Shown in pieces: positions 1 through 7,270 of a stretch of DNA of 16,760 bases (position 1 is its first letter; each line of letters starts with the position of its first letter). Under the pieces are notes generated by a model. The model was not told where the DNA came from. It did no database searches and worked only from the letters and a program-made list of their open reading frames with translations. The stretch is taken from assembly GCA_042408415.1 (NCBI GenBank), contig JBHORE010000029.1, positions 1 through 16,760 on the forward strand. Direction: 5' to 3'. A program made the position numbers and the translations under genes. Origin of the DNA: Thermobaculum sp042408415. Lineage in GTDB: Bacteria; Chloroflexota; Chloroflexia; Thermobaculales; Thermobaculaceae.

Positions 1-890
1 TAGGGGGGATAATAGCTGCAAACGCCTCTGGTCCTAGAAGGCTCAGATACGGTACTACCAGGGATCTGCTCATAGGAATAACCGTAGCTCTAACTAATGG
101 CGATCTTGTGCATGGCGGAGGCAAAGTTGTCAAGAACGTGGCTGGCTACGATCTTTGTAAGTTGTTCACAGGCTCATTAGGAACACTAGGAGTAATCGTA
201 GAGGCAGTATTTAGATTGCATCCCTTACCTACCAAGTCCTTTATATTGAAAGTGAACCTCAAAGAACTTGATCAAGCAGAACAATGTATACAGCAAGTTC
301 TCAACTCATATCTGGTGACATCAGCTCTTGAAGTTCATTATAGCGGTACAGGCGAAGTCTATTTATGGTGTATGGTAGAGGGTTCTTCAGATAATATAGC
401 ACGCTCAGCAGCTGAAGCCCTACGACAGATACTGAGTAACCATGGGACTTGTCAGGTTTTTGATCTCGATGAAGACCCAGCAGTCTATGACAATCTCAGA
501 CAGTATCCATGGGAAGCAGATGATCTGGGCATAAAGTTGTCCTCTACCATCTCCAGACTCAAACCCATAGCAATGCTAGCCAGATCGACATCTCAACAAC
601 ACGGTTGTGGTTTTGAGCTTAGGAGTCATGCGGGATCAGGCATAACTTATCTGGCCCTAAAGGGAGGCAAAAACCTACCTGTCGATACGCAGGTATCATT
701 GATTCAATCGATAAGGGAAGCTTTGACATCCGAAGACTCTGCTGTGGTCCTGGAGGCAAGCTTACCCCTCAAGCAGAGGATAGACGTATGGGGATATGCT
801 GGAGATGCCCTACCCCTTATGAGGAGGATCAAGGATCAGTTCGATCCTGGAAAGATACTCAGCCCAGGCAGGTTCGTGGGAGGAATATAA
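1..890 (+). CDS. glcE: Glycolate oxidase subunit GlcE (FAD-binding), 5' truncated by window edge
   Basis: FAD-binding subunit of the three-part glycolate oxidase (GlcDEF), which oxidises glycolate to glyoxylate. The frame is open from the first bases (codons from position 3), so the true start lies outside the window; the GTG at 108 is internal. The visible start reads GGIIAANASGPRRLRYG, then TRDLLIGITVALTNGD and HGGGKVVKNVAGYDL, the conserved FAD_binding_4 segment of GlcE. About 295 residues are visible, and the C-terminus (DQFDPGKILSPGRFVGGI) is the normal end of the family. The TAA stop at 888-890 directly abuts the ATG of glcF, which implies translational coupling. GlcD is expected just upstream, outside the window. 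Other VAO/GlcD-like oxidase subunits share this fold, but the paired glcF makes GlcE the best call. Confidence 0.9.
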   Translation, partial: GGIIAANASGPRRLRYGTTRDLLIGITVALTNGDLVHGGGKVVKNVAGYDLCKLFTGSLGTLGVIVEAVFRLHPLPTKSFILKVNLKELDQAEQCIQQVLNSYLVTSALEVHYSGTGEVYLWCMVEGSSDNIARSAAEALRQILSNHGTCQVFDLDEDPAVYDNLRQYPWEADDLGIKLSSTISRLKPIAMLARSTSQQHGCGFELRSHAGSGITYLALKGGKNLPVDTQVSLIQSIREALTSEDSAVVLEASLPLKQRIDVWGYAGDALPLMRRIKDQFDPGKILSPGRFVGGI

Positions 891-2234
891 ATGATCAGAA
901 TTACCAATAGATCCAAAGGTGACTTCGGGAACACAATAATTAAGCCGGCATTCGACTCCCACGAGTCACCATCTAAAGAACTGATAGACGACTGCATACA
1001 CTGTGGTTTCTGCTTGCCTACCTGCCCAACATATTTACTCTGGGGAGAGGAGATGGACTCCCCTCGAGGCAGGATCTATCTTATGAAAGCCGCTCTGAAC
1101 GGTGATCCGCTTACAGATAGTATGGTCCTCCATTGGGATCTCTGCCTAGGGTGTATGGCATGCGTTACAGCTTGCCCAAGCGGTGTCAAGTACGACAGGC
1201 TTATAGAGGATACAAGGTATCAAGTAGAGAAGCGTTACCCTAGACCCCTTGCCGACAGAGCTTTCAGAAAGCTAATATTTGAAATCTTCCCGCATCCCAA
1301 CAGGCTCAGAGCTATTCTGCCTCTTTTGCTCTTTTATAGACACAGTCCTTTGTCTAAAATGTTGGAGTCGCGCCTTCTTGGCAAGCTAATCCCATCCAGG
1401 TTGCGGAATCTTCTCGAGCTTGCCCCAGAGGTTGACCCATCCTTCTTTTCATATAAATACCCAGAGAAGATACCTGCTAAAGGCAAACGAAGAGCTAAAG
1501 TAGGGCTTATTACGGGATGCGTACAGCGAGTATTCTTCAGTCATGTAAATAGAGCTACTATCAACGTGTTATCGGCGGAGGGATGCGAGGTATATATACC
1601 TAGGTCTCAGGGATGCTGTGGAGCTCTTGCACTACATTCAGGAAATAAGGACGCTGCAAGAGATTTTGCCAGATCTCTCATCAATGCCTTCGATGGCCTG
1701 GATCTTGACTATATAGTGATCAACGCTGCTGGATGCGGATCAACGCTCAAGGAATATGCACTACTGCTCCAGAACGATGCTATCTATAGGGGCCGGGCTA
1801 AAGAGTTCGCAGACAAGATTGTCGATGTATCGGAACTCTTAGTCAAATTAGGTCCAGTGGCTAAGCGTCACCCACTAAGAATTAGGGTAGCCTACCACGA
1901 CGCTTGTCATCTTAGACATGCGCAAGGTATAAGGAATGAACCTAGAGAGCTGCTCACCGGCATACCTGAGCTCGAACTTGTAGAGCCCCCCGAGGCAGAA
2001 ATATGCTGCGGAAGTGCCGGTATATATAATCTTCTCAATCCCGAGGCTGCTCGAGAATTAGGCGAGCGCAAACTAAAGAACATAAGCTCCACCGGAGCAA
2101 AGTATGTAGCAAGTGCTAATCCCGGATGCACATTACAAATAAGCTCAATCGCACAGCTACACAATCAGGCTTTCCACATAGCGCACCCGATTGAATACCT
2201 GGAGGCTTCGATACTGGGCAAGGGAATACCATAA
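891..2234 (+). CDS. glcF: Glycolate oxidase iron-sulfur subunit GlcF
   Basis: A 447-residue electron-transfer subunit of glycolate oxidase. Two ferredoxin-type 4Fe-4S motifs are visible: C35-x2-C38-x2-C41-x3-C45-P (CIHCGFCLPTCP) and C85-x2-C88-x2-C91-x3-C95-P (CLGCMACVTACP). Two CCG-domain cysteine motifs follow at about residues 242-244 (GCCGAL) and 372-374 (ICCGSAG), which are associated with haem or Fe-S binding in this superfamily. The length is slightly above the usual 400-430. It starts immediately after the glcE stop and lies upstream of an aminotransferase that consumes glyoxylate, so context supports GlcF over the related LutA/GlpC proteins. It probably sits at the inner face of the membrane, passing electrons to quinone; that location is family knowledge and cannot be read here. 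Confidence 0.92.
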   Translation: MIRITNRSKGDFGNTIIKPAFDSHESPSKELIDDCIHCGFCLPTCPTYLLWGEEMDSPRGRIYLMKAALNGDPLTDSMVLHWDLCLGCMACVTACPSGVKYDRLIEDTRYQVEKRYPRPLADRAFRKLIFEIFPHPNRLRAILPLLLFYRHSPLSKMLESRLLGKLIPSRLRNLLELAPEVDPSFFSYKYPEKIPAKGKRRAKVGLITGCVQRVFFSHVNRATINVLSAEGCEVYIPRSQGCCGALALHSGNKDAARDFARSLINAFDGLDLDYIVINAAGCGSTLKEYALLLQNDAIYRGRAKEFADKIVDVSELLVKLGPVAKRHPLRIRVAYHDACHLRHAQGIRNEPRELLTGIPELELVEPPEAEICCGSAGIYNLLNPEAARELGERKLKNISSTGAKYVASANPGCTLQISSIAQLHNQAFHIAHPIEYLEASILGKGIP

Positions 2235-2262
2235 GCTTGCAGACTTCTTGGAGGTAGAAATC

Positions 2263-3453
2263 ATGACAGTTGGGATTCATCCCAAGACGATCACGGTACC
2301 CAAGCGATTACTTCTTGGGCCAGGACCTAGTGAGCTTGATCCCGAGGTTGCGAGGGCATTATCTCTTCCCTCCCTAGGACATCTCGATCCAGCAATGGTG
2401 GAGATAATGCAGGACATCAAACGGCTTCTGCAGTACACATTCGTGACCAGGAACGAGGCTACTCTAGCTGTTTCTGGTACGGGCACATCTGCAATGGAAA
2501 CAGCCTTAGCTAATGTGATTGAGCCCGGCGATAAGGTGCTCGTAGGGATAATGGGTTATTTTGGAGATCGCCTGGCTCAAATAGCTACCAAGTTAGGAGG
2601 CCAGGTAATCAGAGTTGAAGCAGAGTGGGGGAAAGCTATTGACCCGGATATGATGATTGCTCGCATAAAAGAGGTAATCCCCCAAGTGGTCTGTCTTGTA
2701 CACGCAGAGACATCTACCGGGGTAGCCCAGCCAGAAATAGAACACATCTCCTCTGCGGCCCATGAAGTTGGGGCCTTGTTAGTAGTGGATACTGTGACAT
2801 CGCTAGGTGGGCAGCCCGTGAAGGTAGATGAGTGGGGAATAGATGTATGTTACAGTGCAGGACAGAAGTGCATTGGAGCTCCTCCTGGGCTCTCACCAAT
2901 TACCTTTGGTGAGCTAGCATTAGATAAGATCAACAAGCGCACAACTCCTGTCTCGAGTTTTTATCTAGATTTGAACCTGTTGCGTAATTACTGGGATAGC
3001 CAGCAATATCATCACACTATATCCGCACCGCTCGTCTATGCCCTGCACACAGCTCTCAACAAAATACAGCAAGAGGGACTAGAAAACAGGTGGAAAAGAC
3101 ACGAGATAAATCAGCGAGCATTCCTGGCTGGATTAGAGGGTCTAAGCTTAGCTCCTCTAGCTGAGAAAGATCATAGGCTCAATACGCTGATTACTATAAA
3201 GACTACAGAAGACATCACAGAGAGAACCATAAGACAGGAACTGCTCAACGACTATTCGATAGAAGTAGGAGGTGGTATAGGACCGTTCCAAGGCAAACTG
3301 CTGAGGATTGGTTTAATGGGCTACGGATCAAGAAGAGAGTTTATCATCCAGTTGCTTGCAGCCCTAGAATCAATCTTGCGCAAGCACGGAAGATCCGTAC
3401 CAGAGGGGTGTTCGGTAGCAGCAGCAATGAAAGTCTATGAAACAGCTCTGTAG
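2263..3453 (+). CDS. Serine/alanine-glyoxylate aminotransferase family protein (class V PLP)
   Basis: A 396-residue PLP-dependent class V aminotransferase. Family members transfer the amino group of serine or alanine to glyoxylate, giving glycine plus hydroxypyruvate or pyruvate. The N-terminus (LLLGPGPSELDPEV) is the substrate-binding loop typical of this family. SGTGTSAMETALAN (about 71-84) binds the PLP phosphate, D176 (VVDTVTS) contacts the pyridine nitrogen, and K202 in SAGQKCIGAPPGLSP is the Schiff-base lysine. The frame is open back to 2191 inside glcF, but ATG 2263 has GGAGG at 2250-2254 with 8 bases spacing and begins just before the conserved domain. Lying 28 bases after glcF, it would use the glyoxylate made by the oxidase. 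Serine versus alanine as donor cannot be decided from sequence alone. Confidence 0.88.
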   Translation: MTVGIHPKTITVPKRLLLGPGPSELDPEVARALSLPSLGHLDPAMVEIMQDIKRLLQYTFVTRNEATLAVSGTGTSAMETALANVIEPGDKVLVGIMGYFGDRLAQIATKLGGQVIRVEAEWGKAIDPDMMIARIKEVIPQVVCLVHAETSTGVAQPEIEHISSAAHEVGALLVVDTVTSLGGQPVKVDEWGIDVCYSAGQKCIGAPPGLSPITFGELALDKINKRTTPVSSFYLDLNLLRNYWDSQQYHHTISAPLVYALHTALNKIQQEGLENRWKRHEINQRAFLAGLEGLSLAPLAEKDHRLNTLITIKTTEDITERTIRQELLNDYSIEVGGGIGPFQGKLLRIGLMGYGSRREFIIQLLAALESILRKHGRSVPEGCSVAAAMKVYETAL

Positions 3454-3468
3454 GAGGGAAAGAAGGTA

Positions 3469-4374
3469 TTGAGCTCGAACAACCAAGTCTATGGGGGAAT
3501 AGAAGCAGGCGGTACCAAGTTTGTATGCGCTGTGGGTACTGGACCGGATGATATCAGGTTATCTATTACTTTTCCGACCACCTATCCAGAAGAAACTCTG
3601 GAAAAAGCGGTAAGCTTCTTCAGGCAGGCTACTAAAGGTTTGACGCTAGTAGCTATAGGAATTGCATCCTTCGGACCAGTAGATCCTAATCCCTTGTCTC
3701 CAACTTATGGGTACATTACATCTACACCTAAGCCGGGATGGGCCAACACCGACTTTGCAGGATACATCAGAGAATCCCTTAGGGTTCCAGTAGGATTTGA
3801 TACCGATACTAATGTTGCAGCGCTGGGAGAGCACAGATGGGGAGCCGCAGTGGGACTTGACACCTTTATCTATCTGACCGTAGGCACGGGCATAGGTGGA
3901 GGAGGGCTAGTCAACGGCAAGCTTATTCATGGAATGCTTCATCCTGAGATGGGGCACCTTGCTATTCCCCACGACAAAGAGGAAGACCCTTTTGAGGGCT
4001 GGTGCAAGTTCCATAAGGATTGCCTTGAGGGATTAGCTTCAGGACCAGCTATCGAGTCCAGATGGGGGATAAGAGGCGAGAACCTTCCTGCAGATCATCC
4101 AGCATGGCAGCTGGAGGCTAAGTACCTGGCTTTTGGCTTAGTAAACTATATCTACACACTGTCCCCCCAGCGCATCATTATGGGAGGCGGAGTAATGCAA
4201 CAATCGCATCTATTCCCTCTCATTCGCCAGAGGGTTCAGCATTTACTTAATGGGTATATACAAGTAGATGACGTTCTACAGCAAATCGATCAGTATATAG
4301 TCCCACCTAAACTAGGGCCCAGGGCAGGCGTACTTGGAGCGATTGCACTAGCACAGGATATTGCCGGGGACTGA
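3469..4374 (+). CDS. ROK-family fructokinase
   Basis: A 301-residue sugar kinase of the ROK family, closest by eye to the Bacillus YdhR/ScrK fructokinases that phosphorylate fructose to fructose 6-phosphate. Seen: the phosphate-binding start YGGIEAGGTKF (about 8-18), the catalytic region FDTDTNVAALGEHRWGAA (D111 or D113), VGTGIGGGGLVNG (138-150), EMGHL with H163, and a C179-x2-H182-x2-C185 cluster before LEGLASGPAI. The His plus Cys-His-Cys set matches the structural zinc site of this family. The start codon is TTG 3469, with GGAGGG at 3453-3458 overlapping the stop of the preceding aminotransferase gene; no ATG fits. It is the last gene of the glycolate operon. Its metabolic link to glycolate is unclear. 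Mannose or glucose kinase activity is possible. Confidence 0.85.
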   Translation: MSSNNQVYGGIEAGGTKFVCAVGTGPDDIRLSITFPTTYPEETLEKAVSFFRQATKGLTLVAIGIASFGPVDPNPLSPTYGYITSTPKPGWANTDFAGYIRESLRVPVGFDTDTNVAALGEHRWGAAVGLDTFIYLTVGTGIGGGGLVNGKLIHGMLHPEMGHLAIPHDKEEDPFEGWCKFHKDCLEGLASGPAIESRWGIRGENLPADHPAWQLEAKYLAFGLVNYIYTLSPQRIIMGGGVMQQSHLFPLIRQRVQHLLNGYIQVDDVLQQIDQYIVPPKLGPRAGVLGAIALAQDIAGD

Positions 4375-4383
4375 CAGAGAAAG

Positions 4384-4457
4384 TGGGGGCGGTGGGATTC
4401 GAACCCACACTGACACCATTTTAAGTGGTGTGTCTCTGCCAATTGGACTACGCCCCC
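4384..4457 (-). tRNA. tRNA-Leu(UAA) with a short class I variable loop
   Basis: A 74-nt cloverleaf can be drawn on the minus strand. The acceptor stem is 7 bp (GGGGGCG with CGCCCCC), with discriminator A and no encoded CCA. The D arm is a 3-bp stem GTC/GAC closing CAATTGGCAGA, the long D-loop pattern of tRNA-Leu. The anticodon stem CACCA/TGGTG closes the loop CTTAAAA, giving anticodon UAA for codon UUA, and A36-A37-A38 is the usual MiaA context. The T arm is GTGGG-TTCGAAT-CCCAC. The variable region is only TCAGT (5 nt), and A15-U48 can form a Levitt pair, so the fold looks like an intact class I tRNA and not a decayed gene. Normal bacterial tRNA-Leu carries a long extra arm. Leu identity is inferred from anticodon, D arm and A73. 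Confidence 0.85.
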
Positions 4458-4466
4458 TTGCTTATA

Positions 4467-4472
4467 ATTATA
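4467..4472 (-). promoter_or_regulatory. -10 element for the tRNA-Leu gene
   Basis: A perfect TATAAT reads on the minus strand and ends 9 bases before the mature tRNA 5' end, so transcription would start about 3 bases upstream of it. The -35 region (TGGCGA) matches the consensus poorly. The local sequence TTATAATTATA is nearly palindromic and also puts a TATAAT on the + strand at 4463-4468, which could serve the downstream shikimate kinase gene with a start near 4475. Confidence 0.5.
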
Positions 4473-4499
4473 CTAATTAGGATTAGATACTCGCCATAT

Positions 4500-5018
4500 A
4501 TGCAAAAAGTGAATTCAAAACATATCGTGCTCATAGGATTAAGCGGTAGTGGCAAAAGTACTGTAGGATGCCTTTTGGCCTCCAAGATGGGGCTGCCTTA
4601 TATAGATATCGACCGGGAAATTGAAAAGCACGCAGGCATGCTGATAGAGGAGATCTTCTCTAAGTTTGGAGAAGGGAAGTTTCGGCAATTGGAAAGTGAT
4701 CAAATAAATAGAGCCCTAAAGGGTAAAAGGGCCGTTGTTTCGCTTGGAGGTGGAGCTATCCTATTGGAAGAGAACCGCAAGCTGATATGGGATTTATCCA
4801 CGGTTATATGGCTACAGGCAAGCATAGAAACTATAGCTAATAGGCTGAAACATACTAAAGAGATAAGACCACTGCTTGCAGGTGACGACATGACGCGTAG
4901 ACTGGAGAATATGCTCCGGAATAGAGAAAGGTATTACTCTCAGGCACACTTATGCGTGGTGACAGATAACAAGTCGCCCTACACTATAGTGGAAGAAATA
5001 CTCTCTTTTGTCCGTTGA
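4500..5018 (+). CDS. aroK: Shikimate kinase
   Basis: A 172-residue kinase that phosphorylates shikimate to shikimate 3-phosphate with ATP in chorismate synthesis; cytoplasmic. The P-loop GLSGSGKST is at 13-21 and the shikimate-contacting D36/D38 lie in YIDIDREIE. FRQLE (61-65), SLGGGA (81-86) and the lid motif RPLL (123-126) complete the family signature. The length is normal for AroK. ATG 4500 is chosen because it starts just before the P-loop strand. An upstream alternative at 4425 would begin inside the tRNA gene and is rejected. There is no clear Shine-Dalgarno sequence, and a + strand TATAAT at 4463-4468 would give a short leader. No other aro gene is in view. Gluconate kinase is excluded by the GGG and RPLL motifs. 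Confidence 0.93.
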   Translation: MQKVNSKHIVLIGLSGSGKSTVGCLLASKMGLPYIDIDREIEKHAGMLIEEIFSKFGEGKFRQLESDQINRALKGKRAVVSLGGGAILLEENRKLIWDLSTVIWLQASIETIANRLKHTKEIRPLLAGDDMTRRLENMLRNRERYYSQAHLCVVTDNKSPYTIVEEILSFVR

Positions 5019-5091
5019 TTGTCGGCTTGCTGGATAGCAACGCCTTTGATACCCTGAAGATTGATTAACTAGCTTCTTGGTGGTGATATAG

Positions 5092-5610
5092 ATGCCCGAG
5101 ATAGTTGCTAGCGATGTTGTAGATGTATATCCATTTTGTATATCAGAAAATAGAGCTTACTACCTGACCTTGCTAAGGACTCCAGGGCTTGAACTTGGTA
5201 ACACCTGGCAAGCCGTACATGGCCGTATAAAGAAGAAAGAATCTGCTATCCAGGCCGCAACGAGAGAGCTTCAAGAGCAGACAGGGCTTACTCCCACATC
5301 CGTCTGGAATATCGATTTTGTCAACACGTTTTATTCTCCTGAGGAGGATACAATTTACTTGGTACCCTGCTTTGGGGTACACGTATCAGAAAGCGCTCAG
5401 ATTGAACTTACGCCTATGCATGTAAACTGGGAGTGGGTACCACCAGAGGTTGCAGTAAGAAGGTTCGTATGGATTGGTCAGAGGCTCGCATTACAGACCC
5501 TGCATGATGAGATAGCGGGACCTATAGCAGCCGGACTAGATCCTAATCCGTATTTGCAGATACCTCCATCGTTATATCTGCACGGGAAAAAGAGAGGACT
5601 AATAAAATGA
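5092..5610 (+). CDS. Nudix hydrolase with an altered Nudix box
   Basis: A 172-residue protein whose Nudix box runs from G44 to L66: G-x5-E50-x7-R58-E59-L-Q-E62-Q63-T-G65-L. The family normally reads REUxEExGU and cleaves nucleoside diphosphates linked to another moiety, using Mg2+ held by the glutamates. Here the second Glu of the EE pair is Gln (Q63), while E59 and E62 remain, so activity may be reduced or its metal use changed. The surrounding sequence (NTWQAVHGRI, WEWVPPEVAVRRF) resembles NudB-like dNTP or dihydroneopterin triphosphate pyrophosphatases, but the substrate cannot be assigned. ATG 5092 is preceded by a weak GGTGGTGA. The stop overlaps the next gene's start (ATGA), so the two are probably co-translated. 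Confidence 0.85.
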   Translation: MPEIVASDVVDVYPFCISENRAYYLTLLRTPGLELGNTWQAVHGRIKKKESAIQAATRELQEQTGLTPTSVWNIDFVNTFYSPEEDTIYLVPCFGVHVSESAQIELTPMHVNWEWVPPEVAVRRFVWIGQRLALQTLHDEIAGPIAAGLDPNPYLQIPPSLYLHGKKRGLIK

Positions 5611-6107
5611 ACTTCGGCGATCTGGTTGAAAGGCGTATAAGGGAAGCTCAGTTAGAGGGTAAGTTCAAAAACATTAAGGGTGAGGGCGCACCAATTGATC
5701 TACAAGAGAATCCTTTCGAAGATCCTGAGATGCGCCTTGCCTATAAGATGCTCAAGAACGCTGGCTTTTGTCCAGAGTGGATCGAGCTTATGAAACAGAT
5801 AGACGAAGAAATCTCCCAAGTGGAAAGAGTGTGGGAAAACTACAGGTTCAACCGCCAACGGCAGATCAAAAGTGCTCAGAACGTTAAGGTAGTCAAGTTT
5901 GCAGAGACTATAAGAGAAATAGATAGGTCAAGGAACATCATTCTTCAGCGACTAGAGACTAGATGGCGCGAGATCAACAGCAAGATAACCTACTTCAATG
6001 CCATAGTGCCAGTAGATAGCCTAAAGAAGCCTCTTATAAGCATAGACAAGATGAGAGAAAGCTTCTCAAGGGAGTTCCCACTATTATCGGGATATCTGGA
6101 AAAATAA
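5607..6107 (+). CDS. DUF1992 / DnaJC28-like conserved domain protein
   Basis: A 166-residue protein. Its N-terminal part, DLVERRIREAQLEGKF, followed by the GEGAPIDL segment and a DPEMRLAYKMLKNAGFCPEW segment, matches DUF1992, the domain also found in vertebrate DnaJ homolog C28. The biochemical role of this family is not established. Residues from about 70 onward are rich in charged residues and predicted helical (DEEISQVERVWENYR, then IREIDRSRNIILQRLE), plausibly a coiled coil. No J domain, signal peptide or membrane segment is visible. It overlaps the Nudix gene by 4 bases (ATGA). The link to Nudix function is positional only. Confidence 0.85.
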   Translation: MNFGDLVERRIREAQLEGKFKNIKGEGAPIDLQENPFEDPEMRLAYKMLKNAGFCPEWIELMKQIDEEISQVERVWENYRFNRQRQIKSAQNVKVVKFAETIREIDRSRNIILQRLETRWREINSKITYFNAIVPVDSLKKPLISIDKMRESFSREFPLLSGYLEK

Positions 6108-6113
6108 AGACCT

Positions 6114-6278
6114 CTATAGCCTTCTCATCTCACCGGCTTTTCGAAGAGATCTTCTCAGCTCACCTTCCGCAAGATAATAGTGGGCAGTCACTATAAGCAT
6201 GAACAGTATCGGAACACACAAAAAAACAAAGCCTATGATCAATAGTGTCCCTATCCAGTAAAGCAGATCTGCTATCAT
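6114..6278 (-). CDS. Possible small membrane protein, 54 aa
   Basis: A short minus-strand frame fills most of the 234-base gap between the DUF1992 and prenyltransferase genes. From ATG 6278 it reads MIADLLYWIGTLLIIGFVFL, then CVPILFMLIVTAHYYL, and a basic tail (EGELRRSLRKAGEMRRL). That gives one long or two short membrane segments with a positively charged C-terminus. A GGAG at 6284-6287 sits 5 bases before this ATG. The frame is open to a GTG at 6314 (66 aa), but that start lacks a Shine-Dalgarno sequence. I recognise no family. The coherent hydrophobic pattern and ribosome site favour a real gene, but a chance frame is possible. Confidence 0.5.
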   Translation of the reverse strand: MIADLLYWIGTLLIIGFVFLCVPILFMLIVTAHYYLAEGELRRSLRKAGEMRRL

Positions 6279-6322
6279 AACCACTCCAAGTAAGGATAAT
6301 ATTAGAGCTCTCACCGTATCAA

Positions 6323-6331
6323 TGGCATAAT
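6323..6331 (+). promoter_or_regulatory. Candidate extended -10 promoter for the prenyltransferase gene
   Basis: TGG followed by CATAAT fits an extended -10 (TGn plus a TATAAT-like hexamer). It ends 9 bases before ATG 6341. Transcription would start almost at the ATG, and no Shine-Dalgarno sequence is present, so the mRNA may be leaderless. No -35 is evident. Confidence 0.35.
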
Positions 6332-6340
6332 AACTTTGTC

Positions 6341-7270
6341 ATGAAACAGTCCAAAATTCAAACAACAAACAGATACGTAAACAGCACGTTGTTCAAATAC
6401 CTCTACACAATTATAGTAGAACTCCGCCCTAAGCAGTGGACCAAGAACCTGCTAGTGTTTGCAGGATTAGTCTTCAGCCACAACATGCTTAGCCTACCTG
6501 CTTTGCTAAGGTCGTCTGCTGCATTCGTAATTTTCTGTGCAGTATCATCTGCAGCCTATATAATCAACGATCTTGCGGACGTGGAGAGAGATCGTTTACA
6601 TCCCGTCAAGAGGTTACGGCCTATAGCATCGGGCTTGATCAGTGAACCCACAGCTATATCAATAGCATCTTTGCTGTTGATCTGCAGCTTGATAGCTTCA
6701 TTCCTTCTTTCCTGGTCTTTTGCCCTAGTGACTGTGGTCTACTTCTTGATCGTGGTTCTATATAGTTTCTATCTGAAGAACGTAGTACTTCTCGACGTGT
6801 TTTCGGTAGCATCAGGATTTGTGTTGAGGGCAATTGCAGGGACCCTTGTAATAGATGTCACATTGTCCTCATGGCTGATACTATGCACCTTGCTGCTCTC
6901 GCTTTTCCTGGCACTAGCTAAGAGACGGCACGAGCTACTACTGCTTGAAGAGAAAGCCTCAGTACACAGACAGATACTCAACGAGTACTCAAGGGTTTTT
7001 CTGGATCAGCTCATGGCTGTGGTCACCAGCTCCACCATCATAGCCTACTCTCTGTACACTTTTTCCGCCGCTAGCCTACCTAACGATAGGTCTATGATGC
7101 TCACAATCCCCTTCGTTATCTACGCTATCTTTAGATACCTATATCTCATCTATCAACAAAATGAGGGAGGCAATCCTGAGACTCTTCTTCTACAAGATAA
7201 GCCACTGCTCATATCAATAGTATTATGGGGTATTGCTGTAGTTCTGATACTTTACAGACCATGGGCATGA
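6341..7270 (+). CDS. UbiA-family prenyltransferase, decaprenyl-phosphate phosphoribosyltransferase-like
   Basis: A 309-residue polytopic membrane protein with roughly eight hydrophobic segments. The first Asp-rich motif is NDLADVERDRLHPVKRLRP (76-94) and a second conserved region is LKNVVLLDVFSVASGFVLR (about 145-163). These are characteristic of the UbiA branch that includes mycobacterial DPPR synthase, which joins phosphoribosyl pyrophosphate to a polyprenyl phosphate. Many bacteria without arabinan walls carry homologs, so the exact donor and product here are inference. The N-terminus before PKQWTKNLLVFAGLVFS fits this branch. The stop TGA overlaps an ATG of the methyltransferase gene (ATGA at 7267-7270). 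There is no clear ribosome binding site upstream of ATG 6341. Confidence 0.82.
   Translation: MKQSKIQTTNRYVNSTLFKYLYTIIVELRPKQWTKNLLVFAGLVFSHNMLSLPALLRSSAAFVIFCAVSSAAYIINDLADVERDRLHPVKRLRPIASGLISEPTAISIASLLLICSLIASFLLSWSFALVTVVYFLIVVLYSFYLKNVVLLDVFSVASGFVLRAIAGTLVIDVTLSSWLILCTLLLSLFLALAKRRHELLLLEEKASVHRQILNEYSRVFLDQLMAVVTSSTIIAYSLYTFSAASLPNDRSMMLTIPFVIYAIFRYLYLIYQQNEGGNPETLLLQDKPLLISIVLWGIAVVLILYRPWA

Noticed and set aside
2191..2262. Upstream extension of the aminotransferase gene into glcF
   Set aside because: The 24 extra residues are out of frame with glcF, are not family-like, and a good Shine-Dalgarno sequence serves ATG 2263.
4384..4457. tRNA-Leu gene as a pseudogene or as a stop-codon suppressor
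   Set aside because: All stems pair and the conserved loop bases are present; anticodon UAA reads UUA, not a stop codon.
4425..4499. Upstream extension of shikimate kinase
   Set aside because: It would start inside the tRNA-Leu gene and adds residues unlike AroK.
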